Part shown: one piece after another, positions 16,941-25,157 of the stretch
Position numbering within the stretch: position 1 is the first letter of the stretch
Layout of the letters: each line of letters opens with the position of its first letter
Assembly (NCBI RefSeq): GCF_013423485.1
Contig: NZ_JABFFR010000052.1
Span: 1-34,684 of the forward strand
Direction: 5' to 3'
DNA: 34,684 nucleotides
Origin: Azospirillum oleiclasticum
GTDB taxonomy: Bacteria; Pseudomonadota; Alphaproteobacteria; Azospirillales; Azospirillaceae
The notes under the pieces: model-generated
Told to the model about the DNA's origin: nothing
Databases searched by the model: none
What the model saw: only the letters and a program-made list of their open reading frames with translations
Translations under genes and position numbers: made by a program

Positions 16941-17904
16941 GAACTGGCGCAAGGCCGGCGGGGCCGAGGCCCTGGCCAGGGGGCTGGGCAAGGGGTCGGC
17001 CGGGGGACAGGCCAGGGGAGGGGAGAGCGGGGGGAACCTGCTGTTCGGCGGCGGCGCTCTGCGCGACACGGTGTCCCTGCGCCTGACCGACGTGGTGCCG
17101 AACCCGGGCCAGCCGCGGCGCCACTTCGACGAGGAGGAGCTGCAACAGCTCGCGGCCTCCCTGCAGGCGGTCGGGCAGCTCTCCCCCATCCTGGTCAAGC
17201 CGCACCCCGACGAGCCGCGGCGCTACCTGCTGGTCGCCGGCGAGCGGCGCTGGCGCGCCGCCGGCGTCGCCGGCCTCGGGACCATCGCGGCGCACATCCT
17301 CGACCGGGACGCCGACGCCGAGCGCATCGCGCTCATCGAGAATCTCCAGCGCGTGAACCTGGCGCCGGTCGAGGAGGCGGAGGGCATCCAGCGGCTGGTC
17401 GAGCGCCATGGCTACGCCCAGGAGCAGGCCGGCGCCCTGCTCGGCCGCTCGCGCACCGAGGTGAACACCACCCTCACGCTGCTGCGCCTGCACCCGTCCA
17501 TCCGCAAGGCCTGTGTGACGTCACACACCGGCCTGCCCAAGGCGCTGCTGCTGGAGATCGCCCGGATGGACACGCCGCAGCAGCTCGCCGCCTGGGAGCG
17601 GGCGAAGGCCGGCGCCCTGACGGCGCGCGACGCCCGCTCCGCCCGCAGGACCGGCGGAGCCGCGACGGAGGGCGGGGCCACGGCCGCCGCGGCCATCCCC
17701 CGCTCGGCCCGGACCCGCTTCATCGCCGCGCTGCCGAAGCTGCAGAAGGGGCTGGAGACCGGCCTCGCGGCGGTCGCGGCGGATCAGGCGGCGCTCGACG
17801 GCAAGGACGAGGAGCGCCTGCGCGAGCTGCGCCGGCGGCTGTCCGCCTGCGCCGCGGCTATCGGCCGGATTCTGGGCGAGGAGGGCGAGGACGGGGCGGG
17901 CTGA
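16930..17904 (+). CDS. parB: ParB centromere-binding protein
   Basis: The 324-residue product has the ParB order: NPGQPRRHFDEEEL and GERRWRAA (ParB/Srx nucleotide-binding motifs), ENLQRVNLAPVEEAEG, then a helix-turn-helix region with GYAQEQAGALLGRSRTEVNTTLTLLRL. The N-terminus is glycine-rich and low in complexity. ParB loads at parS, spreads as a CTP-dependent clamp and stimulates ParA. A copy of the 16-base palindrome is embedded in its own coding sequence at 17512-17527, encoding ACVTSHTG. Two hairpins follow before the convergent ligC gene. Confidence 0.95.
   Translation: MATRNWRKAGGAEALARGLGKGSAGGQARGGESGGNLLFGGGALRDTVSLRLTDVVPNPGQPRRHFDEEELQQLAASLQAVGQLSPILVKPHPDEPRRYLLVAGERRWRAAGVAGLGTIAAHILDRDADAERIALIENLQRVNLAPVEEAEGIQRLVERHGYAQEQAGALLGRSRTEVNTTLTLLRLHPSIRKACVTSHTGLPKALLLEIARMDTPQQLAAWERAKAGALTARDARSARRTGGAATEGGATAAAAIPRSARTRFIAALPKLQKGLETGLAAVAADQAALDGKDEERLRELRRRLSACAAAIGRILGEEGEDGAG
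17512..17527. promoter_or_regulatory. 16-bp palindrome within parB, parS candidate (copy 2)
   Basis: TGTGTGACGTCACACA lies inside the coding sequence of parB, with the same 16 bases as the site at 15890-15905. Exact repetition of a perfect palindrome 1.6 kb apart in different contexts (non-coding and coding) implies function at the DNA level. Confidence 0.65.
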
Positions 17905-17916
17905 CCGCGCGCGCCG

Positions 17917-18007
17917 GCCGCCGCGACCGCGGCGGCGCGCCCACATGGGCGCGGAAAGCCTGCGTGGCGTTTGAACGCAATAGGGCAAGCCAAGTCATTG
18001 GCTTGCC
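17917..18007. terminator. Two hairpins between parB and ligC
   Basis: GCCGCCGCG pairs with CGCGGCGGC (17917-17936, 2-base loop) right after the parB stop. GGCAAGCCAA pairs with TTGGCTTGCC (17984-18007, 4-base loop GTCA) just beyond the ligC stop. The second, with a 10-bp stem, lies 4 bases from the ligC stop and could serve both convergent genes. Confidence 0.65.
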
Positions 18008-18011
18008 GGTA

Positions 18012-18959
18012 TCAGCCCTCCAGGCTCTTCTCCAGGCGGTCGAGCGTGCGCATGGCGGGCAGGCACTGGGCGACGCTGGCGTTGGGCTCCCGCCGGTCGC
18101 GGATGGCGGAGAAGAACTCGCGGTCGATCAGCTCGATCCCGTTGCTGGACACGGTCAGGCCGCTGAGGTCGATCCGGTTGTCCTTGCCGTCGTACAGGTC
18201 GTCGTAGCGCGCGATGTAGGTGCCGTTGTCGCAGATGTAGCGGAAGAAGGTGCCCAGCGGCCCGTCGTTGTTGAAGGACAGCGACAGCGTGCAGATGGCA
18301 CCGGACGGCACCTTCATGCCGATGCTCATGTCCATGGCGATGCCGAGCTCCGGGTGAATCGGGCCCTGCAGGGCGTGGAACCGCGAGGCGACCTCGCCGG
18401 TCTGGTACTGGAACAGATCCACGGTGTGGCAGGCGTGGTGCCACAGCAGATGGTCGGTCCAGCTGCGCGGCTTGCCCAGCGCGTTCATGTTGGAGCGGCG
18501 GAAGAAATAGGTCTGCACGTCCATCTGCTGGATGGTCAGCTCGCCGGCCCGGATGCGGTTGCGGATCCACTGGTGGCTGGGGTTGAAGCGCCGGGTGTGG
18601 CCGGCCATGGCGACCAGCCCGGTGGCCTTCTGCACCGCGACCAGCCGTTCGGCGTCGGCGAGGTTGTCGGCCATCGGGATCTCGACCAGCACGTGCTTGC
18701 CGTGTTCCAGGCACTGGATGGCCTGCGCGGCGTGCAGCGGCGTCGGCGTGGCGAGGATCACCGCCTCCACGTCCGCGCGCTCCAGGCTCTCGCCCAGGTC
18801 CTTGGTCCAGTGCGGGATGCCGCGCGCCTTGGCGAGACCCTCGATGTCGTCGGGCCCGCCGCCGACCACGGAGACGACCTCGATCCCGTCGATCGCCGCC
18901 ACCGCCTCCAGGTGCTTCACGCCGAAGGCGCCGGCCGCGCCCGCCACACAGATCCTCAT
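18012..18959 (-). CDS. ligC: 4-carboxy-2-hydroxymuconate-6-semialdehyde dehydrogenase
   Basis: The product is 315 residues when started at the ATG at 18959, which has AAGGAG eight bases upstream; this is also the usual LigC length. The GTG at 18968 lies within the ribosome binding site and is rejected. A Rossmann domain (VAGAAGAFGVKHLEAV) is followed by VLVEIPMADNLADAERL and HHACHTVDLFQYQTGE, typical of the GFO/IDH-type LigC family. It oxidises the hemiacetal form of the LigAB ring-cleavage product to 2-pyrone-4,6-dicarboxylate, using NADP+ or NAD+. It is transcribed away from the main lig operon, from a promoter carrying a box at 19101-19117 like those elsewhere in this regulon. Confidence 0.9.
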   Translation of the reverse strand: MRICVAGAAGAFGVKHLEAVAAIDGIEVVSVVGGGPDDIEGLAKARGIPHWTKDLGESLERADVEAVILATPTPLHAAQAIQCLEHGKHVLVEIPMADNLADAERLVAVQKATGLVAMAGHTRRFNPSHQWIRNRIRAGELTIQQMDVQTYFFRRSNMNALGKPRSWTDHLLWHHACHTVDLFQYQTGEVASRFHALQGPIHPELGIAMDMSIGMKVPSGAICTLSLSFNNDGPLGTFFRYICDNGTYIARYDDLYDGKDNRIDLSGLTVSSNGIELIDREFFSAIRDRREPNASVAQCLPAMRTLDRLEKSLEG

Positions 18960-19074
18960 CGCGTCCACTCCTTGCGGTTCCTGTCCGGACGCGCCATGAC
19001 GGCGGCCGTCCCGCGCCGGCCGTCCCTCGCGGTCCCCCGGCGCCGGGGGCAGGGATAGCAGCCGACGGCGCCCT

Positions 19075-19117
19075 GCGGAAATTGGATGCCGGCCCGGGCA
19101 ATTCGTTTTCTGAATAG
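19075..19117. promoter_or_regulatory. LysR-type box upstream of ligC (box C)
   Basis: ATTCGTTTTCTGAATAG (19101-19117) contains ATTC-N7-GAAT, a T-N11-A LysR site. GCGGAAATT lies 26 bases before it. The same pair, with the same spacing, occurs at 31085-31127 upstream of the oxidoreductase gene. It is placed to control ligC, and the lysR stop codon (19144) is just beyond. Confidence 0.6.
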
Positions 19118-19143
19118 CGGGCGGCGTGGCCGGCGACCGCCGC

Positions 19144-20367
19144 TCACACGCGGGGCACCGGCGAGGCCGCCTGCCGCCCGGCCTCCCGCAGCAGGGCGAG
19201 GAAGCGTTCCTGGGTGGCCGTCGGGTGCCAGCCCCGCCGCACGGTGAGGCCGATCGGGCGCTCCGTCCCGCCCAGATCGACGGGCAGGATGACCAGCAGC
19301 CCCAGCTCGTGCTCGTGCCGGATCTGGTGGGCGGAGATCAGGGTCAGCCGGTCGCTGCCCAGCAGCAGGCCGCGCACCAGGATCTGCGAGCTGGTCTCGA
19401 CCAGCCCGCGCGGCCGGCGGCTGGCGAACAGCGTCTCGAAACGGTCGCGGGTCGGCGTGCCCCGGCGCGGCACCACCCACTGGCAGCCGGCCAGATCGTC
19501 CGGTGTCAGCGCCGCCTTGCGCGACAGCGGGTGGAAGGCGCGGGCGACGACCGCCAGCGGGTCCTCGAACAGCGGCTCCTGCACCACGTCGTCGATCGGC
19601 AGCGGGTCGCGCAGCGCGCCGATCAAAACGTCGATCTCGCCGTGCCGCAGCCCGTGGAGAAGGTCGTCGTAGGGGCCGTCGATCACGTCGATGTGCACGT
19701 CGGGCCGTTCCCGCACCAGGGCGTTGACGGCGGTCGGCAGGATGTAGGGCCGGGACAGGGGCATGCTGCCCACCACGATCCGGGCGCTGTCGCCGCCCGG
19801 CCCCTCGCCCACCTCGGCGAAGCCCTGCTCCATCTCCGCCACGGCCAGCTTCACATGCTGCACCAAGGCTTTGGCGGGCGGCGTCAGGGCGATGCCGGCG
19901 ACGGTGCGGACGAACAGCGACAGGCCGGACAGCCGCTCCAGGTCGCGGGCGGCGCGGTGGATGGTCGGTTGCGAGATGCCGACGGTGCGCGCCGCCAGGC
20001 TGAAGTTTCCGGCGTCGGCCACCGCCGTCAGCGCGCGGATCTGGGCCACGGTCAGCAGCTGGTCGAAGTCGGCCAGGCCGCGCGCACCCTTGCGCCCGCC
20101 GATGCGGATCGCCTCCCGCGTGCCGGTGCGCAGCCGCTCCAGCGCCCGTTCCGCCCGGTCGAGGAACAGCGCCCCCGCCGCGGAGACGGCCATCCCGTCG
20201 GGGCGGCGGTCGAAGAGGGAGACGCCGACCTCCTCCTCCAGCTTGGCGATGGCCTGGGTGATGGCGGGCTGGGACAGGTGAACATGCTCGGCCGCCTGGC
20301 TGATGCTGCCGCGCCGCGCCACCTCGCAGAAGGCGCGCAGGTGCCGGATGTTGGGCATCCGTTTCAT
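19144..20367 (-). CDS. LysR-family regulator with two helix-turn-helix domains
   Basis: The product has 407 residues, about 100 longer than a typical LysR protein. The extra length is a second N-terminal DNA-binding domain. The first HTH (about 8-70) reads HLRAFCEVARRGSISQAAEH followed by LSQPAITQAIAKLEEEVG. The second (about 105-170) reads QIRALTAVADAGNFSLAART followed by ISQPTIHRAARDLERLSG. An effector-binding domain fills the rest. It lies between ligC and the galB operon and probably responds to a pathway intermediate to regulate both, and perhaps the locus near 31100. Box A (20404-20420) lies 37 bases upstream of its start, so it may control itself. The ATG at 20358 is an alternative start. 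Confidence 0.85.
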   Translation of the reverse strand: MKRMPNIRHLRAFCEVARRGSISQAAEHVHLSQPAITQAIAKLEEEVGVSLFDRRPDGMAVSAAGALFLDRAERALERLRTGTREAIRIGGRKGARGLADFDQLLTVAQIRALTAVADAGNFSLAARTVGISQPTIHRAARDLERLSGLSLFVRTVAGIALTPPAKALVQHVKLAVAEMEQGFAEVGEGPGGDSARIVVGSMPLSRPYILPTAVNALVRERPDVHIDVIDGPYDDLLHGLRHGEIDVLIGALRDPLPIDDVVQEPLFEDPLAVVARAFHPLSRKAALTPDDLAGCQWVVPRRGTPTRDRFETLFASRRPRGLVETSSQILVRGLLLGSDRLTLISAHQIRHEHELGLLVILPVDLGGTERPIGLTVRRGWHPTATQERFLALLREAGRQAASPVPRV

Positions 20368-20403
20368 GGACCATTGTGCTCCGCAGCATCGCTTGGAAAC
20401 AGG

Positions 20404-20480
20404 CTATAGCAAAACACAATAGGGCGGAAGGGAGTTCGAAATTGGAAATCCCGCCCCCCGGGCGGATGATGCCGGCATCG
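20404..20480. promoter_or_regulatory. LysR-type box and promoter of lysR and the lig operon (box A)
   Basis: CTATAGCAAAACACAAT (20404-20420) lies between the divergent lysR and galB. TTCGAAATTGGA (20435-20446), a hairpin CCGCCC/GGGCGG (20451-20465) and ATGATGCCG (20466-20474) follow. All these elements recur in the same order and spacing at 31205-31275, with gapless homology in the first 43 bases. Confidence 0.6.
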
Positions 20481-20541
20481 GAATTCGATCGCCCACCGAA
20501 GCGACGCCCACCTCAAGGACCCATCCGGGGAGCGGACATCC

Positions 20542-21276
20542 ATGGCACAGAACAAGACGGCGTTCGTTCTCAGCGCCCATTCGGCGGACTTCGTCTGGCG
20601 CGCCGGCGGCGCCATCGCCCTGCATCAGAAGAAGGGCTACGCCGTCACCGTCGTCTGCCTGTCCTATGGGGAGCGCGGCGAGTCCGCCAAGCTGTGGAAG
20701 CAGGAGGGCTGCACGCTGGAGCGCGTGAAGACGGAGCGCCGCAAGGAGGCCGAGGCCGCCGCCAGGGCGCTGAACGTCCACGACATCCAGTTCTTCGATC
20801 TCGGCGACTACCCGCTGGAGATCGACCGCGAGGCCAAGTTCCGCCTGGTGGACGTGATCCGCAAGGTGCAGCCCGCCTTCCTGATGAGCCACTCGCACTA
20901 CGACCCGTACAACACCGACCATTCCCACGCGACCCGGCTGCTGATGGAATGCCGGATGATCGCCCAGGCCTGGGGCCACAACCCCGGCCAGAAGGTTCTC
21001 GGCGCGCCGCAGCTCTACCTGTACGAGCCGCACCAGACCGAACAGATGGGCTGGAAGCCGGACGTCTTCCTGGACATCACCGAGGTGTGGGACAACAAGC
21101 GCGCCGCCATCGAATGCATGGCCGGGCAGGAACATCTCTGGGATTATTACACCAACCTGGCGCAGAACCGCGGCAACCATTTCCGCCGCAACTCCGGCGG
21201 CCAGGCCGGCGGCCGCAACGCGCGCTACGCCGAGGGTTTCCAGTCGGTCTATCCGCGCACCGTGGACGAGCTGTGA
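20542..21276 (+). CDS. galB: 4-oxalomesaconate hydratase, GalB (PIG-L/LmbE) type
   Basis: The 244-residue product belongs to the PIG-L/LmbE zinc hydrolase fold. AHSADFVW near residue 12 is the variant of the AHxDD metal-binding motif, and SHSHYDPYNTDHSHA is the second metal-binding region. In Pseudomonas putida, GalB hydrates 4-oxalomesaconate to 4-carboxy-4-hydroxy-2-oxoadipate. The more familiar LigJ does the same step but is an amidohydrolase, so this operon has recruited the GalB type. The start has GGGGAGCGG upstream. The stop and the next start share TGATG (21274-21278), so translation of ligK is coupled. Confidence 0.85.
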   Translation: MAQNKTAFVLSAHSADFVWRAGGAIALHQKKGYAVTVVCLSYGERGESAKLWKQEGCTLERVKTERRKEAEAAARALNVHDIQFFDLGDYPLEIDREAKFRLVDVIRKVQPAFLMSHSHYDPYNTDHSHATRLLMECRMIAQAWGHNPGQKVLGAPQLYLYEPHQTEQMGWKPDVFLDITEVWDNKRAAIECMAGQEHLWDYYTNLAQNRGNHFRRNSGGQAGGRNARYAEGFQSVYPRTVDEL

Positions 21277-21947
21277 TGAACGTCGTCATCCGCGACATCG
21301 AGCGCCCCGACCCGGCGGTGACCGCCGGTCTGGCCGAATGCGGGGTCGCCACCGTGCACGAGGCGCAGGGCCGCAAGGGTCTGCTGGCCTCCTACATGCG
21401 GCCGATCTACGCCGGGGCCCAGCTCGCGGCGCCGGCGGTGACCATCCTGGCCCCCCCGGCCGACAATTGGATGCTCCACGTCGCCATCGAGCAGGTGAAG
21501 CCGGGCGATATCCTGGTTCTGGCCACCACCTCGCCGTCGGACGCCGGCTATTTCGGCGACCTGCTGGCGACCTCGGCGAAGGCGCGGGGCGGCGTCGGGC
21601 TGGTGATCGACGCCGGCGTGCGCGACATCGCGACGCTGACCGGGATGGGCTTCCCGGTGTGGTCCAAGGCGGTCTGCGCGCAGGGCACGGTCAAGGAGAC
21701 GCTGGGCTCGGTCAACGTTCCCGTCGTCTGCGCCGGTGAACTGGTCAACCCCGGCGACGTGATCGTCGCCGATGACGACGGCGTCTGCGTGGTCCGCCGC
21801 GAGGAGGCCGCCGGGGTGCTGGTGAAGGCGCGGGACCGGCTGGCGAAGGAGGAGGAGAAGCGGGCGCGTCTGGCGGCCGGCGAACTCGGCCTCGACATCT
21901 ACGACATGCGCGGCACGCTCGCGGCCAAGGGGCTGAGGTATGTCTAG
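21276..21947 (+). CDS. ligK: 4-carboxy-4-hydroxy-2-oxoadipate aldolase
   Basis: The 223-residue product has the RraA-like fold of the HMG/CHA class II aldolases. GDLLATSAKARG (residues 94-105) and DAGVRD (112-117; Arg116 and Asp117) carry the residues that bind the divalent metal and pyruvate enolate. It cleaves CHA into pyruvate and oxaloacetate, the last step of protocatechuate 4,5-cleavage; related enzymes also decarboxylate oxaloacetate. It starts within the galB stop and overlaps galD by 8 bases, so the three genes are translationally coupled. Confidence 0.9.
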   Translation: MNVVIRDIERPDPAVTAGLAECGVATVHEAQGRKGLLASYMRPIYAGAQLAAPAVTILAPPADNWMLHVAIEQVKPGDILVLATTSPSDAGYFGDLLATSAKARGGVGLVIDAGVRDIATLTGMGFPVWSKAVCAQGTVKETLGSVNVPVVCAGELVNPGDVIVADDDGVCVVRREEAAGVLVKARDRLAKEEEKRARLAAGELGLDIYDMRGTLAAKGLRYV

Positions 21948-22998
21948 CGGCGTGCGCTGCATGTGGATGCGCGGCGGCACCTCCAAGGGCGGGTACTTCC
22001 TGGCCGACGATCTGCCCGCCGACACCGCCGCGCGCGACGCCCTCCTGCTGCGGGTCATGGGCTCGCCCGACCCCCGGCAGATCGACGGGCTGGGCGGCGC
22101 CGATCCGCTGACCTCCAAGGTGGCGGTGGTGCGCCGGTCGGAGCGGCCGGGCGTCGATGTGGACTACCTGTTCCTCCAGGTGTTCGTGGACCGGGCCGTC
22201 GTCACCGACGCGCAGAACTGCGGCAACATCCTGGCCGGCGTCGGGCCTTTCGCGATCGAGCGGGGCCTCGTGGCCGCGCGCGACGGCGAGACGCCGGTGA
22301 CCATCTTCATGGAGAACACCGGCCAGACCGCCGCCGTCCGGGTGCGGACGCCGGGCGGCGTGGTCGCCTACCGCGGCGACGCGCGCATCGACGGGGTGCC
22401 GGGCACCGCGGCCCCGCTGCCGGTGGAGTTCCGCGACACCGCGGGGTCGAGCTGCGGCGCGCTGCTGCCCACCGGCAACGTGGTGGACGAGTTCGACGGC
22501 GTGCCGGTGACCTGCATCGACAACGGCATGCCGGTGGTGGTGCTGCGGGCCCGTGATCTCGGGGTGCGCGGCGACGAGAGCCGCGCCGATCTCGACGCCG
22601 ACGCGGCCTTGAAGGAGCGGCTGGAATCCATCCGCCTGCAGGCCGGGCCGCGGATGAATCTCGGCGACGTCCGGGACAAGTCGGTGCCCAAGATGACGCT
22701 GGTCAGCGCGCCGGCCAACGGCGGGGCGATCGCCACCCGGACCTTCATCCCGCACCGCTGCCACGCCTCCATCGGCGTGCTGGGCGCGGTCAGCGTGGCG
22801 ACGGCCTGCGCGCTGGCGGGCTCCCCCGCCGCCGCACTCGCCACGGTGCCGCAAGGGCCGACGAAGACGCTGAGCATCGAGCACCCGACGGGCGAGACGA
22901 CCGTGGTGCTGGAGCTGGACGGGGCGGGGAACGTCGCCCGCGCCGCGTTGCTGCGCACCGCGCGCAAGCTGTTCGACGGCGTCGTCTACGCCGACTGA
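21940..22998 (+). CDS. galD: 4-oxalomesaconate tautomerase, PrpF family
   Basis: The 352-residue product belongs to the PrpF/diaminopimelate epimerase-like fold: CMWMRGGTSKGGYFLADDLP at the N-terminus, DAQNCGNILAGVGPFAIE, and VPKMTLVSAP. The GGTSKG and CGN loops are the typical active-site region. GalD and LigU interconvert 4-oxalomesaconate isomers so that the hydratase can use the product of LigI. GalD is the name used in the gallate pathway. The ATG lies inside ligK (8-base overlap). Confidence 0.85.
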   Translation: MSSGVRCMWMRGGTSKGGYFLADDLPADTAARDALLLRVMGSPDPRQIDGLGGADPLTSKVAVVRRSERPGVDVDYLFLQVFVDRAVVTDAQNCGNILAGVGPFAIERGLVAARDGETPVTIFMENTGQTAAVRVRTPGGVVAYRGDARIDGVPGTAAPLPVEFRDTAGSSCGALLPTGNVVDEFDGVPVTCIDNGMPVVVLRARDLGVRGDESRADLDADAALKERLESIRLQAGPRMNLGDVRDKSVPKMTLVSAPANGGAIATRTFIPHRCHASIGVLGAVSVATACALAGSPAAALATVPQGPTKTLSIEHPTGETTVVLELDGAGNVARAALLRTARKLFDGVVYAD

Positions 22999-23022
22999 GC
23001 TCTTACCTGGGGGACTGTACCC

Positions 23023-23901
23023 ATGGACGCCGACTATCTGCCCTACCACCCCGCCCCCCGCAAGCCGGCCTACACGCCGCCGCCGGGCGCGGTGGATGCC
23101 CACTGCCATGTGTTCGGGCCGGGCGACCGCTTCCCCTACGCCCCGGCGCGCAAATACACCCCCTGCGACGCGCCGAAGGAGACGCTGTTCGCGCTGCGCG
23201 ACCATCTGGGCTTCGCGCGCAACGTCATCGTCCAGGCGACCTGCCACGGCACGGACAACCGGGCGCTGGTCGATGCCCTGAGGGCGTCGGACGGGCTGGC
23301 GCGCGGCGTCGCCTCGGTGGGGCCGGACATCACGACGGACGCGCTGCGCGACCTGCACGAGGCGGGCGTGCGCGGCGTGCGCTTCAACTTCGTCAAGCGG
23401 CTGGTGGACGCCACGCCGAGGGAGGTCTTCCTCGGCATCGCCGAGCGGATCGCGACGTTCGGCTGGCACATCGTCGTCTATTTCGAGGCGCCGGACCTGG
23501 AGGGGCTGATCCCCTTCCTGAAGCAACTGCCGACCGTCGTGGTGGTCGACCATATGGGCCGTCCGGACATCGCCAGGGGGGCGGAGCACCCCGGCTTCCA
23601 GCGCTTCGTCGCGCTGATGGAGGAGCTGCCGACCCTGTGGAGCAAGGTCAGCTGCCCCGAGCGGCTGAGCCTCGAAGGCCCGGCGACCGGCTACGCCGAC
23701 GTCGTCCCCTTCGCCCGGACCCTGGTCGACCGCTTCACCGACCGGGTCCTGTGGGGAACCGACTGGCCGCACCCCAACATGACATCGCACATGCCCGATG
23801 ACGGCGCCCTGGTGGACGTCATCCCGCGCATCGCCACCGACGCCGCCAAACAGAAGGCGCTGCTGGTGGACAACCCGATGCGTCTCTACTGGTCCGCGTG
23901 A
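23023..23901 (+). CDS. ligI: 2-pyrone-4,6-dicarboxylate hydrolase
   Basis: The 292-residue amidohydrolase has VDAHCHVFGPGDRFPYAPARK near the N-terminus, VVVVDHMGRPD in the middle and LWGTDWPHPN near the C-terminus. These carry the catalytic His and Asp residues of the LigI (cog3618) family, which acts without a bound metal in characterised members. It opens the lactone of 2-pyrone-4,6-dicarboxylate, the product of LigC, to 4-oxalomesaconate. A 24-base gap with a G-rich ribosome binding site separates it from galD; ligA begins 28 bases after its stop. Confidence 0.92.
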   Translation: MDADYLPYHPAPRKPAYTPPPGAVDAHCHVFGPGDRFPYAPARKYTPCDAPKETLFALRDHLGFARNVIVQATCHGTDNRALVDALRASDGLARGVASVGPDITTDALRDLHEAGVRGVRFNFVKRLVDATPREVFLGIAERIATFGWHIVVYFEAPDLEGLIPFLKQLPTVVVVDHMGRPDIARGAEHPGFQRFVALMEELPTLWSKVSCPERLSLEGPATGYADVVPFARTLVDRFTDRVLWGTDWPHPNMTSHMPDDGALVDVIPRIATDAAKQKALLVDNPMRLYWSA

Positions 23902-23929
23902 TCCAACGAACAAGACAGGAGGAAACCCC

Positions 23930-24283
23930 ATGGCGTCTCCCACACGCCCCGAGCCGATCCCCGGCACCGTCATCTTCGATGGCGAGCAGGCCATGAAGGG
24001 CTATGCGCTGAACAAGATGTGCTACTCGTTCAACGAGGCGCGGAACCGCGAGGCCTTCCTGGCGGACGAGGAGGCCTACTGCGCCCGCTACGGCCTGAAC
24101 GACGCGCAGAAGGCGGCGATCCGCAACCGCAACGCCCTGGAGTTGCTGGCGGCGGGCGGCAACATCTACTACCTGGCGAAGTTCGTCGGCATGCTGGGCC
24201 TGAACGTGCAGGACATCGGCGCCCAGCAGACGGGCATGACCGTCGAGGACTTCAAGGCGAAACTCAAGGCGGCGGGGAACTGA
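23930..24283 (+). CDS. ligA: Protocatechuate 4,5-dioxygenase alpha subunit
   Basis: The small helical subunit, 117 residues, contains KGYALNKMCYSFNEARNREAF, DEEAYCARYGLNDAQKAAI and AGGNIYYLAKFVGMLGLNVQDIGA, all typical of LigA. The start at 23930 follows AGGAGGAAA. LigA forms the lid of the LigB active site and helps bind protocatechuate; it has no metal of its own. The gene is four bases from ligB, and the two form an alpha2-beta2 enzyme. Confidence 0.95.
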   Translation: MASPTRPEPIPGTVIFDGEQAMKGYALNKMCYSFNEARNREAFLADEEAYCARYGLNDAQKAAIRNRNALELLAAGGNIYYLAKFVGMLGLNVQDIGAQQTGMTVEDFKAKLKAAGN

Positions 24284-24287
24284 GGCC

Positions 24288-25130
24288 ATGGCACGCATCG
24301 TCGGTGGAATGACCTCCTCCCACATCCCGGCCATCGGCAACGCGATCGCCGGCGAACTCTTCGAGGACCCCTACTGGAAGCCGTTCTTCGACGGCTATCC
24401 GGCGGCGCGGGCCTGGCTGGACAAGGTCCGGCCGGACGTCGCCATCGTGATCTACAACGACCACGGGCTGAACTTCTTCCTCGACAAGATGCCGACCTTC
24501 GCGATCGGGGCCGCGGCCAGCTACCGCAACGACGACGAGGGCTGGGGGCTGAAGCCGCTGCCGCCCTATCCCGGCGACCCGGAGCTGTCCTGGCACCTCA
24601 TCAACGCCCTGGTGAACGACGAGTTCGACATCTGCTCCTGCCAGGAGATGCTGGTCGACCACGGCTTCACGGTGCCGATGTCGCTGTTCTGGCCGGATCG
24701 CGTCGGGATGACGGTGCGGACCATCCCGGTGGCGGTCAACACCGTGCAGCACCCGCTGCCCACCCCCGCCCGCTGCTTCAAGCTGGGGCAGGCGATCGGC
24801 CGGGCGGTGGAGTCCTACGGCCGGGATCTGAAGGTGGTGGTGGTCGGCACCGGCGGCCTGTCCCACCAGCTCGACGGCCAGCGGGCGGGCTTCATCAACA
24901 AGGATTTCGACCTGATGTGCATGGAGAAGATCGTCAGCGACCCGGAGGCGCTGACCCGCTACTCCATCCATGACCTGGTGCGGCTGGCCGGCGCGCAGGG
25001 GGCCGAGCTGATCCTGTGGCTGATCATGCGCGGCGCCCTGGGCGGCACGGTTACCAAGGTCCACAGCCACTACCACATCCCGATCTCCAACACCGGCGCC
25101 GGCCTGCTGGTGCTCGAAAACGCCGCCTGA
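24288..25130 (+). CDS. ligB: Protocatechuate 4,5-dioxygenase beta (catalytic) subunit
   Basis: The 280-residue product matches LigB over its full length. His12 (SSHIP), His59 (NDHG) and Glu240 (GAEL) correspond to the iron ligands His12, His61 and Glu242 of Sphingobium LigB, and His193 (LSHQL) to the catalytic base His195. It opens the ring of protocatechuate between C4 and C5, with non-haem Fe(II) and O2, giving 4-carboxy-2-hydroxymuconate-6-semialdehyde. It is the last gene of the operon; a very strong hairpin follows. Confidence 0.95.
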   Translation: MARIVGGMTSSHIPAIGNAIAGELFEDPYWKPFFDGYPAARAWLDKVRPDVAIVIYNDHGLNFFLDKMPTFAIGAAASYRNDDEGWGLKPLPPYPGDPELSWHLINALVNDEFDICSCQEMLVDHGFTVPMSLFWPDRVGMTVRTIPVAVNTVQHPLPTPARCFKLGQAIGRAVESYGRDLKVVVVGTGGLSHQLDGQRAGFINKDFDLMCMEKIVSDPEALTRYSIHDLVRLAGAQGAELILWLIMRGALGGTVTKVHSHYHIPISNTGAGLLVLENAA

Positions 25131-25157
25131 GCGGCAGCGGCCCGGACGGACGTCGAA

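Noticed and set aside
21745..23994. 749-codon minus-strand frame opposite ligK, galD and ligI
   Set aside because: It is a shadow of three secure genes, with low-complexity Arg/Gly/Ala-rich sequence and no recognisable domain.
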